Position numbers and translations under genes: made by a program. Below the pieces are notes generated by a model. That model had not been told where the DNA came from, searched no databases, and saw nothing but the letters and a program-made list of their open reading frames with translations. Positions 1-9,459 of a stretch of DNA of 64,000 nt are shown piece after piece. This DNA is from Sphingobacteriales bacterium. Its GTDB lineage: Bacteria; Bacteroidota; Bacteroidia; Chitinophagales; Chitinophagaceae. Each line of letters opens with the position of its first letter. The first letter of the stretch is position 1. The stretch spans positions 310,001 through 374,000 of the forward strand of contig JACRLZ010000007.1 in assembly GCA_016235125.1 (NCBI GenBank). Direction: 5' to 3'.

Positions 1-1
1 G

Positions 2-3000
2 GCTGATTCGCTTTCCAATAATCTGCTGCAGATCGAGTCGGATAAAAGAGGGTTTCAGCTTACCAGCGATGTAAACTATCTCAAAAATTTTTATAACATA
101 AAGCGAAACTGCAACAGCAACATTTTTAATATGAAAAAAAATGTTGTTGCCGGAACCGATACGACCATTTTTCAGCGGCTTGACTCCCTGCTGAAATTAC
201 GAATTGCCAATCTTGACAGTGGTATAGTTGTTTTTACCACACAGGGTTTTCAGGCGGCAATTGATTTTATGCAGCTAAAAGGCAAAAAAAGTATAAGAGA
301 ATCACTTAATAATAATCTTGATGCCCTGAAAGGAGGCTTTCTTGCAAAACTCAATAAAAATACAGCTGAGATTAATGTGAGGAGCAATCATAATTTGACG
401 GGTCTTCTTATTCTTATATCCATTTTTGTTTTGCTGATGTTTACAGCTGTGAGAACATTCAGAAGGGCGCAGAAAAAAATTATCCGGAATCACAAAAGAT
501 TCCAGGAAGCTCAGCGGATTGCTAAGATCGGTAGTTGGGAATGGGATATTGCTGCAAATAAAATTACCTGGAGCCAGGAGCAGTTCCGCCTTTTCGGGGA
601 AGAAAGAAATTCATTCGAGGTAACCTATGATGGATATCTTTCACACTTTTCGCCTGCAGAAAAGGAACGAACTAAGAAATTGATAAATGATGCATTTGCG
701 GGCAAATCAAATTATGCGGTTGAGCATGAAATTATCCGTAAGAATGGCACAAAAATCATGGTATTTGAGCAGGGAACTGTTTTATTTGATGAGAACAGGA
801 GGCCTGTGAGTATGTTTGGAACCACGCAGGATATTACTGAGCAGAAAAAGACTGAGCAGGAATTAAAACTGACGCAACAAAAGTTTCAGGCAATTTTTGA
901 TAATACGGCTGATGGTATTTATCAAAGCACGGTGGATGGAAGATTCATTATGGCAAATCCTGCAATGGCGAAAATATTTGGTTACAGTTCTCCTAATGAA
1001 CTTATAAAGTCTGTTACAGACATCGGGGCACAGATATATGCAGACTCGGCTTACAGGCAAAGAATGGCCGAATTGCTGGCCCAATACGATCATGTTGAAA
1101 ATTTTGAAGCTCCGCTTGTAACCAAACAGGGAAGTATTATCTGGGTAAGTGAAAGTACAAGAGTAGTGAGAAACGGTGCCGGGGCCATCAAATATTTTGA
1201 AGGAACCATACGGGATATTACTAAAAGAAAAAAGGCTGAAAAAGAAGTTACTGATCTGATGTTTGCATTAAATCAATCTTCCATTGTGGATATTTCTGAC
1301 GGGGAAGGGAATATTCAGTTTGTGAATGAGAACTTTACCCGTATTTCAGGATATTCCATGGATGAAATCAAAGGGTTGAATCACAGGGTCCTGAAATCAG
1401 GATATCATACAAAAGAACATTATCAAAATCTCTGGTCCACCGTACTCAGTGGTAAGGTTTGGAGATGCGAAGTATTAAATAAGGCTAAGCATGATTCATT
1501 ATTCTGGACGGATACTACCATCGTACCGCTGATGGGGGACTATGGTAAACCCAGCCAGTTTATAACAATTCGTTCGGATATAACGGAGAAAAAGAATGCA
1601 GAAAAAGATCTGATGAATACCAAACAAAAATTCCAGGCTATTTTCGATAATACAGCAGATGGGATTTATCAAAGCACCATTGATGGCAAATTTATTATGG
1701 TGAATCCTTCCATGGCCAGGATATTTGGTTATGATTCACCTGAAGAAATGGTACATCTCGTTACAAATATCGGGGAGCAGCTTTATGCTGATCCTGCCGA
1801 ACGTAAAAAAATGGTGGGAATAATTTTAGCAGAGGGTCATATTGAGAACTTTGAACTGCAGGTAGCGAAAAAAGGCGGCGAAATAATCTGGGTAAGCGCC
1901 AATATCCGGATAGTCAGAGATGAAAAAGGAGAGATAAACTACTTTGAGGGAGTGCTGGAAGACATAACAGATAAGAAGAGGGCAGAAGAACAATTGAAGA
2001 ATCTGTCGGGCCGGCTGCAGCTCGCCCTGAAAGCCACCAGTGTTGGTATTTGGGATTGGGATATTATTAATAATAATACAATATGGGATGATGAGATGTT
2101 TAAAATGTATGATGTCGATAAAAATAATTATACAACTATAACCGGGGAGTGGGAGTCGGCCGTTCATCCGGATGATCTTAACCGTGTGAATGAGGAACTG
2201 GCAGCAGCTATGAACGGTGAGCGGGAATTTGATTCAGAATTCAGGGTTATATGGAAAGATAAAAGCATTCATTATATAAGAGGCCATGCATTGGTTCAGC
2301 GGGATGAAAGCGGCAACCCGGTCCGAATGATCGGAACCAACGAAGATATAACACAGCGGAAACTGGCTGAAGAGGAAATATTGCAACTGAACCGTAACCT
2401 TGATCAGTTTGCAAACATCACTGCACATGATCTGCAGGAACCTATCCGTATGGTTAGCGGTTTCCTTGGATTACTGGATAAAAAATATACAGACGTTATT
2501 GATGAACAGGGTAAATCTTATATCTACCGGGCCAAGGATGGCGCAGACCGGATGAGTATTCTGATCAGAGACCTGCTGGAATATTCCCGTTCAGGCAACA
2601 AAGCTGCGAAGAAAGAACCCGTGAATCTGAACCAGGTAATGGATCTGGTAAATAAGGATATGAGTATTGTAATGACAGACACCTCTGCCAAACTTCATGT
2701 GCCACCCTCATTGCCCACCGTTACAGGTACGCAAAGTGCATTGTATCGCTTATTCCTTAACCTGATCAGTAATGGAATAAAATTCAGGAAGAAGGATACA
2801 GCGCCTGAGGTCTGGCTGACTGCTAAGGAAAACCATGACTGCTGGGAGTTTACCCTGCAGGATAATGGTATTGGGGTAAAAGAAGAAGATCAGCCTAAAT
2901 TATTCAATGCTTTTCAACGCCTCCACCGTCGTGATGAATATCCCGGAACAGGCCTCGGACTTGTTACCTGTAAAAAAATTGTGGAAGTACATGGCGGCAG

Positions 3001-3082
3001 GATATGGATGACATCAGAGTATGGGAAAGGCACAGCCTTCCATTTTACTTTACCTAAACTATTAATGAGCCAGGCAGCATGA
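2..3082 (+). CDS. Multi-PAS sensor histidine kinase, 5' end cut by window edge
   Basis: Hybrid-type membrane sensor kinase that would autophosphorylate on His and pass phosphate to a receiver. The frame stays open from base 2, upstream of the first ATG at 131, so the true start lies outside the window. The N-terminal part looks like a CHASE3-type helical extracytoplasmic sensor, followed by one membrane helix (residues 88-107 counted from the ATG at 131). Then come five PAS/PAC units at about 124-240, 251-365, 376-490, 499-616 and 630-742. The HisKA helix has the AHDLQEP phosphoacceptor (H766), and the HATPase domain shows DNGIGV and GTGLGL boxes. PAS 2 and PAS 4 are near-duplicates. The stop overlaps the next kinase start by 4 bases, so the two are probably translationally coupled. 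The kinase call is secure; the ligand is unknown. Confidence 0.93.
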   Translation, partial: ADSLSNNLLQIESDKRGFQLTSDVNYLKNFYNIKRNCNSNIFNMKKNVVAGTDTTIFQRLDSLLKLRIANLDSGIVVFTTQGFQAAIDFMQLKGKKSIRESLNNNLDALKGGFLAKLNKNTAEINVRSNHNLTGLLILISIFVLLMFTAVRTFRRAQKKIIRNHKRFQEAQRIAKIGSWEWDIAANKITWSQEQFRLFGEERNSFEVTYDGYLSHFSPAEKERTKKLINDAFAGKSNYAVEHEIIRKNGTKIMVFEQGTVLFDENRRPVSMFGTTQDITEQKKTEQELKLTQQKFQAIFDNTADGIYQSTVDGRFIMANPAMAKIFGYSSPNELIKSVTDIGAQIYADSAYRQRMAELLAQYDHVENFEAPLVTKQGSIIWVSESTRVVRNGAGAIKYFEGTIRDITKRKKAEKEVTDLMFALNQSSIVDISDGEGNIQFVNENFTRISGYSMDEIKGLNHRVLKSGYHTKEHYQNLWSTVLSGKVWRCEVLNKAKHDSLFWTDTTIVPLMGDYGKPSQFITIRSDITEKKNAEKDLMNTKQKFQAIFDNTADGIYQSTIDGKFIMVNPSMARIFGYDSPEEMVHLVTNIGEQLYADPAERKKMVGIILAEGHIENFELQVAKKGGEIIWVSANIRIVRDEKGEINYFEGVLEDITDKKRAEEQLKNLSGRLQLALKATSVGIWDWDIINNNTIWDDEMFKMYDVDKNNYTTITGEWESAVHPDDLNRVNEELAAAMNGEREFDSEFRVIWKDKSIHYIRGHALVQRDESGNPVRMIGTNEDITQRKLAEEEILQLNRNLDQFANITAHDLQEPIRMVSGFLGLLDKKYTDVIDEQGKSYIYRAKDGADRMSILIRDLLEYSRSGNKAAKKEPVNLNQVMDLVNKDMSIVMTDTSAKLHVPPSLPTVTGTQSALYRLFLNLISNGIKFRKKDTAPEVWLTAKENHDCWEFTLQDNGIGVKEEDQPKLFNAFQRLHRRDEYPGTGLGLVTCKKIVEVHGGRIWMTSEYGKGTAFHFTLPKLLMSQAA

Positions 3083-3858
3083 ATGAAACAGTACAAATAA
3101 ATGGTGTAAAAACTCATCTGTCGGATGAGCAGGACAGGCTACGCATGGAAAACGAGTCATTGAAAAATAGCCTGGAAAAAATGACCCAGGAGATGAACCA
3201 GTTCAGCTATATCGTTTCTCATGACCTGCAGGCGCCTTTGCGAACCATCACCGGGTTTATGGAGTTATTGGTAAAAAGGTATAGTGATAAACTGGATGAT
3301 GCAGCCAGGCAGTATATTGATTATGCTGTAAAAGGCACTGTCAAAGTACAAAGACTTGTTTTTGATCTTCTCGAATATTCCCGGCTGAATACATCAATAA
3401 AGGAAACAGGGGAAGTTGATTTGAATGAAATATTTGCGGAAGTAAAGGAAAAATACAAAGCAGATAGTGAAAGTACAGGAGCCATCCTGCATTGCGATAA
3501 ACTGCCGGTGGTAAATGCGAGCAGAAAGCAGATGATACAATTATTCGGGCATCTTCTTGATAATGCACTGAAATTCCGCAATGAATCAGTTCCGGAGATA
3601 AATATTTCAGTAAAAACAGATAATGATAAATGGAAATTTTGCGTTAAGGACAACGGGATAGGGATTGATCCCGCTTTTTTTGAAAAAATATTTATTGTGT
3701 TCAGAAGACTATATAGTGATGAGTCAAAATACAAAGGCACAGGCATAGGGCTGGCATTGTGTAAAAGGATTGCAGAACTGCATGGAGGCGCTATATGGGT
3801 AGAGTCAGAATCGGGAAAAGGAAGTTCTTTTTATTTTACAATTCCTGTAATTAAATAA
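3079..3858 (+). CDS. Short cytoplasmic sensor histidine kinase without a sensor domain
   Basis: Soluble histidine kinase of 259 residues. A short coiled-coil start (about 15-41) leads into HisKA with the SHDLQAPL box (phosphoacceptor H48), then HATPase_c with N box (LDNALKFR), DNGIGID and GTGIGLALCKR boxes. There is no PAS, GAF or membrane segment, so it probably takes its input from a partner, most simply the PAS kinase just upstream, with which it shares an ATGA overlap. The HisKA type resembles that of bacteriophytochrome-like kinases, which often pair with small Rcp1-type receivers, and two such receivers follow directly. The partner assignment is an inference from order. Confidence 0.92.
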   Translation: MNETVQINGVKTHLSDEQDRLRMENESLKNSLEKMTQEMNQFSYIVSHDLQAPLRTITGFMELLVKRYSDKLDDAARQYIDYAVKGTVKVQRLVFDLLEYSRLNTSIKETGEVDLNEIFAEVKEKYKADSESTGAILHCDKLPVVNASRKQMIQLFGHLLDNALKFRNESVPEINISVKTDNDKWKFCVKDNGIGIDPAFFEKIFIVFRRLYSDESKYKGTGIGLALCKRIAELHGGAIWVESESGKGSSFYFTIPVIK

Positions 3859-3875
3859 TTCTAAAATCAATAACT

Positions 3876-4313
3876 ATGAATGAAGTACACATTTTACTTG
3901 TAGAAGACAACGAGGGCGACATTATCCTCACCACCGAGGCATTTAAAGATATGCAGCTGGATAACAAAATATCAGTTGTAAGAGACGGGGAAGAAGCTTT
4001 AAGATTCCTGAAAAAACAGGATGAGTATGCCAGTGCAGACACTCCGCAGCTAATCCTGATGGATATCAACCTGCCCGGAATTGATGGCAAACAGTTACTG
4101 GAAATTATCAAAAAGGATGAGGATTTAAAGGAAATACCCGTGGTAATGCTTACCTGTTCGGATGCCGATGCAGATATAAGTGAATGTTATGATAAACATG
4201 TAAACTGGTACATTACCAAGCCTATTGATTATGAAAAGTACACAAAGGTGATGCATGAGATAGAAGCATTTTATGTTTCATTTGTACCTTATCATAAAAC
4301 GGCTAAGCATTAA
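3876..4313 (+). CDS. Receiver-only response regulator (Rcp1/CheY-like), copy 1
   Basis: Single receiver domain of 145 residues with no output domain. The acidic pair E10/D11, phosphoacceptor D63 in LMDINLPG, and the conserved Lys in ITKPID are all present. It starts 17 bases after the upstream kinase stop, so it is probably in the same operon. The N-terminus MNEV.ILLVEDNEGDI is almost identical to that of the next gene, marking a tandem duplication. Such stand-alone receivers act in phosphorelays or by protein-protein contact; here the likely donors are the two kinases upstream (inference). Confidence 0.93.
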   Translation: MNEVHILLVEDNEGDIILTTEAFKDMQLDNKISVVRDGEEALRFLKKQDEYASADTPQLILMDINLPGIDGKQLLEIIKKDEDLKEIPVVMLTCSDADADISECYDKHVNWYITKPIDYEKYTKVMHEIEAFYVSFVPYHKTAKH

Positions 4314-4440
4314 CCCTTACCGTTAAGAAAATTTCCTGTAGGGTACTTCGGAATTTTCATAAAATCGGCATATTCAGTATGATAATTGCTTTGAATAACA
4401 GATTAAATTTCTTTATTTTAATTCATTTTAATACAATCCT

Positions 4441-4875
4441 ATGAATGAAGTACAGATTTTATTGGTAGAAGATAACGAAGGCGATATACTACTTACCCTG
4501 GAGGCATTTAAAGAGATGAAGGTGAAAAATCATGTGGCCGTAGTAAAGGATGGGGCGGAGGCTATTGAATTTCTAAAAAAAGAAGGCCGTTTCAACGAAT
4601 CTATCTTACCTCATCTTATTCTGCTCGATATCAATATGCCGAGGCTGAATGGCATCGAGGTCCTTGATTTTATAAAAAAAGACGATAAGCTGAAAAAAAT
4701 ACCTGTTGTGATGCTGACAACATCTTCATCAGAATCGGATATAGCGGAATGCTATGAAAAATCTGCCAATTGTTTTATTACCAAACCCCTTGATTTCGGA
4801 AAATTTATGGATGTGGTAAATGCAATTGAATCATTCTGGTTTTCAATTGCCCAGCTTCCGAAATTAGCTTCCTGA
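4441..4875 (+). CDS. Receiver-only response regulator (Rcp1/CheY-like), copy 2
   Basis: Second stand-alone receiver, 144 residues, paralogous to the gene 127 bases upstream. The acidic pair E10/D11, phosphoacceptor D63 in LLDINMPR, and Lys in ITKPLD are intact, so it should be phosphorylatable. No DNA-binding or enzymatic output domain follows. The gap before it is AT-rich and could hold its own promoter, but I could not assign one. Together with copy 1 it suggests either branching of one kinase signal to two targets or a phosphate sink (inference). Confidence 0.92.
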   Translation: MNEVQILLVEDNEGDILLTLEAFKEMKVKNHVAVVKDGAEAIEFLKKEGRFNESILPHLILLDINMPRLNGIEVLDFIKKDDKLKKIPVVMLTTSSSESDIAECYEKSANCFITKPLDFGKFMDVVNAIESFWFSIAQLPKLAS

Positions 4876-5033
4876 TTATTACCCGGGTTTTTGTCGTTCC
4901 GGTGTTGAATATTACTTCTTTCAACCCATCTGTCATTACATTAATTACCTGCCGTATTTTAAATTACTTTCAGTAATTTCAGGTGCCGTAGCCAGTGTTA
5001 TTTCCCTGCCATCTTCAAAACCAGAATTGCTTT

Positions 5034-8000
5034 ATGAATTCCATAACTGATAATTGCAGTTTAATTTCAGAAGATGACCTGAAGTACAAAGCAATATTTC
5101 AGAGCAACATGGATGCTGTCATCTTCATGGATGCTGAAGGAAAAATTTTTTCATGGAACCCTCAGTCAGAAAAACTCTTTGGATGGACTACTTTGGAAAT
5201 AATTGGTAAAACGGTTGCGGAAACCATTATACCACCCGAATACCGGGACAGGCATATTAAAGGAGTTCAACGCTACCTCGAAACCAACGAAGGTGTTTTC
5301 ATAAATAAAATAGCGGAAATTTCTGCAATTGACCGTGCCGGCCGCCAATTTCCTGTTGAACTCACCATCATACCCTTGTCGGAAAATAGCAGGCATTTCT
5401 TTTGCGCATTTATCAGGGATATCAGTGAAAGAAAATCCGTCGAAAAGAAGATAATAGAAAGTGAAGAAAAATACCGGGCTTTTTTTGAGCATAGCCTCGA
5501 CGGGATATTAATATCCTCAACAGACGGAAAAATATTTGCTGCAAACCCTGCTGCATGTGAAATATTCAGGATGTCAGAAGAAGAAATATGTGCCGCTGGC
5601 CGGGAAGGGATTGTTGATCTTTCGGATGAAAGATTTGCAAAATTCCTGGAAATGCGGAGGCTTACGGGTAAAACAAAAGGAGAATTCAGGTTTATCAGAA
5701 AAGGAGGAGAAACGTTTTCAGGAGAAGTCAGTTCAGCAGTTTTTAAAGATATAAGCGGAGAAGAAAAAACCTGTGTGATTTTAAGAGATATTACCGAGAG
5801 AAAGCTATCCGATCTGAAAGAAAAAAAGGCAATGGCTTTGCAGAGCAGGCTGGTAAGCCTTAACAGGAGCATAAGTTTTGTGAAACATCCGGAAGAAGTA
5901 TATGAACTGGCGCTGGATACCTTAATGGAATCAATCGGGTGTCACAAAGCATCTATCCTGCTTTTCGACAAAGACAATATAATGCGGTTTGTTGCCTGCA
6001 GAAATCTTTCCGAAAAATACAGGATTGCTACAGAAGGCCATAGTCCCTGGAAACCGGATGAAAAAAATGCAGAACCTGTTTTTATAACGGATGCATCAAA
6101 TGAACTTTCTTTGAAACATTTGTTGCCGGCAATAAAGGAAGAAGGTATTAGTGCATTTGGTTTCATCCCGCTTATACACCAGCAGCAATTGTTGGGTAAG
6201 TTTATGCTATATTTTAAAACCCCTCACAGTTTTACAGAAGAAGAAATTCAGTTTGCTCAGAACATTGCCGGAAATGTTGCCTTTGCTATCTGGGAGAAAA
6301 AAACTGCCATTGCTCTAGAAAGGTCTTATTCAGTGCTTGAAGCTACACTGGAATCCACAGCCGACGGAATATTAGTGGTTGATTCAATGGGAAAAATTAT
6401 CCGTTACAATAAAAAATTTACTGAGTTATGGAATATTCCCGAGGATATTATAGCATCAAAAGATGATTCCGGGTCTCTTCAGTTTGTTTTAAATCAGTTG
6501 CAGGATCCCGTAGCATTTCTTGAAAAAGTGCAGGAACTGTACAAGTCTGACAAGAGCAGCTTTGATACTCTCTATTTCAAAGACCATCGTGTTTTTGTAC
6601 GATACTCAACACCCTTGATTCTTGGTGGGATCAATACGGGCAGGGTTTGGAGTTTCAGAGATGTAACAGAGCAAAGAAAAGCGGAATCAACACTTAAGGA
6701 AAGCGAAGAGAGGTACAGAACCCTGGTGGAAAATGCTCCTGAAGCATTGGTAGTAATGGATATGAATACACGGAAGTTCGTCAGCGTTAGTCAAAGCGCC
6801 GAAAGTCTTTTTAAGATGACAAAGGAAGAATTATTGAAAGTGGGGCCGGTAGAATTAAGCCCTTTGATTCAGCCAAACGGCAGACCATCTTCCGAATTGG
6901 CATATGAAAAAATCCATGAAGCGATTAAAGGTGGCACTCCTTCATTTGAATGGACACATTGCGATAAATATGGCAAAGAAATTCCCTGCGAAATATGGCT
7001 GGTGCGTTTGCCATCGGAAACGCAGACTCTTATACGGGGCAGCATTGTTGATATCAGTGAGCGGAAAAAAGCAGAGTTGGCTATAAAAGCCAGCGAAGAA
7101 AAATACAGAACATTAGTAGAACAGGCGTCGGATCCGATTCTTATTTATTCTTTGGACGGAACAATGATTGATTATAATAATGCTTTTATCACAGTAACAG
7201 GGTATCAAAGGCAGAAAATAAAAAAAATGAAGTTAGTTGACCTGTTCTTCCCCGAAGACCTGGTAAAACGTCCTTTACATTTTGGATTAATTAAAAAAGG
7301 GTTAGCCGTACATGATGAACGGAGGATCCGGAAAAACGATGGATCTGAAATGATAGTTGAATTGAATTCCAAAATGATGCCGGATGGGAATATTATGGTG
7401 ATCGGCAGAGACATAACAGAAAGAAAGAAAGCAGAACTGAAGTTACAGGAATCATTCAAAGCCATCCGCACACTTACCGAACATCTGCAGAATATACGGG
7501 AAGAAGAAAGAGCACATATTGCCCGTGAAATTCACGATGAACTGGGACAGCAATTGACGGTTCTGAAGATGGATCTGAGTTGGATAAATAAGAAAGTTGG
7601 GACTAAAGATGAGCCTGTAAAAGCCAGGATAAAGGATTTACTTACCATGATTGATGAAACCGTAAAATCGGTCCGCCGCATATCATCAGAGTTAAGACCC
7701 AGTTTGCTGGATGATCTGGGTCTTGTGGCAGCCATCGAATGGCAATTAAAGGAATTTGAGAAAAGATTTGAGATAAAAACATCTTTCTCACATACTGATT
7801 CAGAGATTCAGTTGAGAGAAACAATAAAAACCGGCGTGTTCAGAATATTTCAGGAGTCATTGACAAATGTGGCCCGGCATTCCAGGGCCAAAAAAGTGGC
7901 TGTTTCATTAACTGTTCAAAATAACTCCCTCATACTGTCTATCAACGATAATGGCGCCGGATTTGAGAAAAAAATACTGGGTAATAAAAAAACTTTAGGT

Positions 8001-8111
8001 ATCTTAGGAATGCGGGAACGAACCTCCATGATGGGAGGAACCTATGAAATAATCAGCAAACCAGGCGAAGGCACCAGCGTAGTAGTAAAAATTCCTTTAG
8101 GTCAGCATTGA
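5034..8111 (+). CDS. PAS/GAF sensor histidine kinase of the NarX/LuxR-partner type
   Basis: Large soluble sensor kinase with no clear membrane segment. From the ATG at 5034 the domains are PAS 1 (15-135), PAS 2 (143-260), GAF (275-415), PAS 3 (431-545), PAS 4 (556-680), PAS 5 (686-800), a HisKA_3 dimerisation domain with REIHDELGQ (H834), and HATPase ending with GILGMRERTSMMGG. HisKA_3 kinases pair with NarL-type regulators, and exactly such a gene starts 15 bases downstream. A GTG at 4995 would add 13 residues; I prefer the ATG because conserved sequence only starts after it. The multiple PAS and GAF modules suggest integration of several cytoplasmic cues, but none can be named. Confidence 0.93.
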   Translation: MNSITDNCSLISEDDLKYKAIFQSNMDAVIFMDAEGKIFSWNPQSEKLFGWTTLEIIGKTVAETIIPPEYRDRHIKGVQRYLETNEGVFINKIAEISAIDRAGRQFPVELTIIPLSENSRHFFCAFIRDISERKSVEKKIIESEEKYRAFFEHSLDGILISSTDGKIFAANPAACEIFRMSEEEICAAGREGIVDLSDERFAKFLEMRRLTGKTKGEFRFIRKGGETFSGEVSSAVFKDISGEEKTCVILRDITERKLSDLKEKKAMALQSRLVSLNRSISFVKHPEEVYELALDTLMESIGCHKASILLFDKDNIMRFVACRNLSEKYRIATEGHSPWKPDEKNAEPVFITDASNELSLKHLLPAIKEEGISAFGFIPLIHQQQLLGKFMLYFKTPHSFTEEEIQFAQNIAGNVAFAIWEKKTAIALERSYSVLEATLESTADGILVVDSMGKIIRYNKKFTELWNIPEDIIASKDDSGSLQFVLNQLQDPVAFLEKVQELYKSDKSSFDTLYFKDHRVFVRYSTPLILGGINTGRVWSFRDVTEQRKAESTLKESEERYRTLVENAPEALVVMDMNTRKFVSVSQSAESLFKMTKEELLKVGPVELSPLIQPNGRPSSELAYEKIHEAIKGGTPSFEWTHCDKYGKEIPCEIWLVRLPSETQTLIRGSIVDISERKKAELAIKASEEKYRTLVEQASDPILIYSLDGTMIDYNNAFITVTGYQRQKIKKMKLVDLFFPEDLVKRPLHFGLIKKGLAVHDERRIRKNDGSEMIVELNSKMMPDGNIMVIGRDITERKKAELKLQESFKAIRTLTEHLQNIREEERAHIAREIHDELGQQLTVLKMDLSWINKKVGTKDEPVKARIKDLLTMIDETVKSVRRISSELRPSLLDDLGLVAAIEWQLKEFEKRFEIKTSFSHTDSEIQLRETIKTGVFRIFQESLTNVARHSRAKKVAVSLTVQNNSLILSINDNGAGFEKKILGNKKTLGILGMRERTSMMGGTYEIISKPGEGTSVVVKIPLGQH

Positions 8112-8126
8112 TAAAAACGAACCATT

Positions 8127-8756
8127 ATGATTCGTATTTTAATTGCAGACGACCATGCTGTAGTACGCAGGGGGCTTAAGCAAATACTGCTTGAGGAATA
8201 TCCAACTGCCTCTATTGGTGAGACGGGCGATGCCGAAGACCTCATTATTAAAGTAATGACACAGGATTGGAATGTTGTTATCTGTGACGTAAGTATGCCG
8301 GGCCGAAGCGGTCTTGATGCCTTGCAACAGATCCGGGAAATTAGTCCTAAACTACCAGTGCTGATGATGAGCATGTATCCTGAAGATCAGTATGCGATAA
8401 GAGTATTAAAAGCAGGCGCATCCGGCTATCTGGGAAAGGGCACCATTCATGATGATTTGATAAAAGCGATTGAAACTGTCAGAATGGGAAGAAAGTTTAT
8501 AACACCGGGCATCGCTGAGCAATTGGCAAATGCCCTGGACTCAGATTCCAGCCGCCCACCTCATGAAGATCTCTCCAATAGAGAATTTGATGTTTTCAGG
8601 CTGCTTGCTTCCGGTAAATCCATTTCAGAGATTGCATTTAGTTTATCATTGAGCACCACTACCGTTAGCACCTACCGTGCCCGGATACTCAATAAAATGA
8701 ACATGCGTACAAATGCACAGCTGACCCGCTATGCCCTGGAGAACAATCTTTCCTGA
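8127..8756 (+). CDS. NarL/FixJ-family response regulator
   Basis: Two-domain transcription factor of 209 residues. The receiver has D8/D9, phosphoacceptor D54 (ICDVSMPG) and the Lys in GYLGKG. The C-terminal LuxR-type helix-turn-helix spans about 145-205 (LSNREFDVFRLLASGKS ... TVSTYRARIL). It follows the HisKA_3 kinase by 15 bases and is its evident partner. It is the only regulator in this signalling island with a DNA-binding output, so transcriptional effects of the cluster probably pass through it. Targets are unknown. Confidence 0.95.
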   Translation: MIRILIADDHAVVRRGLKQILLEEYPTASIGETGDAEDLIIKVMTQDWNVVICDVSMPGRSGLDALQQIREISPKLPVLMMSMYPEDQYAIRVLKAGASGYLGKGTIHDDLIKAIETVRMGRKFITPGIAEQLANALDSDSSRPPHEDLSNREFDVFRLLASGKSISEIAFSLSLSTTTVSTYRARILNKMNMRTNAQLTRYALENNLS

Positions 8757-9023
8757 ATATTTTTTGTCGAATAAACACTACACATTCTCTCTTTTCTTTA
8801 TGACATTTTCTCCCGCCGGTCCTTTGTAATTTCAATTTGCATTGCGGCGTGAACCGGGCCAACCAGCCTGCAAACAATATCTGTGAAAAAATGACATTAT
8901 TCTTTTCTGAGCTCCATTTGTGTGCGGGTGGTAGCAGTAGTTTTTTCACTACATAATAACAATTGCATTAAGGACAAAATAGATTGGCTGAATCTGTTTT
9001 CTTTGTTTATCCCATTGCCCTCT

Positions 9024-9398
9024 ATGAAAGAAAAACTATTTATACTAATAGTTGACGATAATATCAACTTCATTAACCGGATGGAAGGCCTGCTGAATGA
9101 GCTTGATAATATCGGCCGTATAGATGCTGCGTCAGATTATGAAAAGGCTGTTCATCTGATTAGTAAGAGAACTCCGGATTTCCTTTTGCTGGATATAAAT
9201 CTTCCCGGAAGAAGCGGAATTGAAATTTTAAAAACAATAAAAAAAAATGGATGGCAATGTGAGGTGATCATGGTAAGCAATCATACAGATGAATATTATC
9301 GCAACCAATGCAGGGAATTGGGGGCCAGATATTTTCTTGATAAATCAAGTGAATTTGGTCTCGTTGCCGATATCATCGGCCAACGCAATAGTAAGTGA
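9024..9398 (+). CDS. Receiver-only response regulator
   Basis: Stand-alone receiver of 124 residues with D11/D12, phosphoacceptor D57 (LLLDINLPG) and K in FLDKSSEF. The ATG at 9024 is chosen; an upstream GTG at 8922 would add a non-conserved extension. It is more diverged from the two Rcp1-like receivers upstream than they are from each other, so it is not part of that duplication. It precedes another multi-PAS HisKA_3 kinase by about 60 bases, and the two may form a pair. The preceding 267 bases, after the NarL-type gene, hold nothing that I can identify. Confidence 0.88.
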   Translation: MKEKLFILIVDDNINFINRMEGLLNELDNIGRIDAASDYEKAVHLISKRTPDFLLLDINLPGRSGIEILKTIKKNGWQCEVIMVSNHTDEYYRNQCRELGARYFLDKSSEFGLVADIIGQRNSK

Positions 9399-9459
9399 TG
9401 ACAATATTTTTTTACAGGGAAAAGCGAATTTATCTCAGTTATAAAATGCAAAAATAAGT

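Noticed and set aside
4995..5033. GTG start for the NarX-type kinase
   Set aside because: It adds 13 residues with no similarity to the PAS start; ATG at 5034 is more likely.
5273..5872. A 199-codon minus-strand ORF in the PAS kinase gene
   Set aside because: It is antisense to clear PAS domains, Ser-rich as is typical of shadow frames in AT-rich coding DNA.
8922..9023. GTG start for the single-domain receiver
   Set aside because: It adds 34 residues not part of the receiver fold; ATG at 9024 begins the fold directly.
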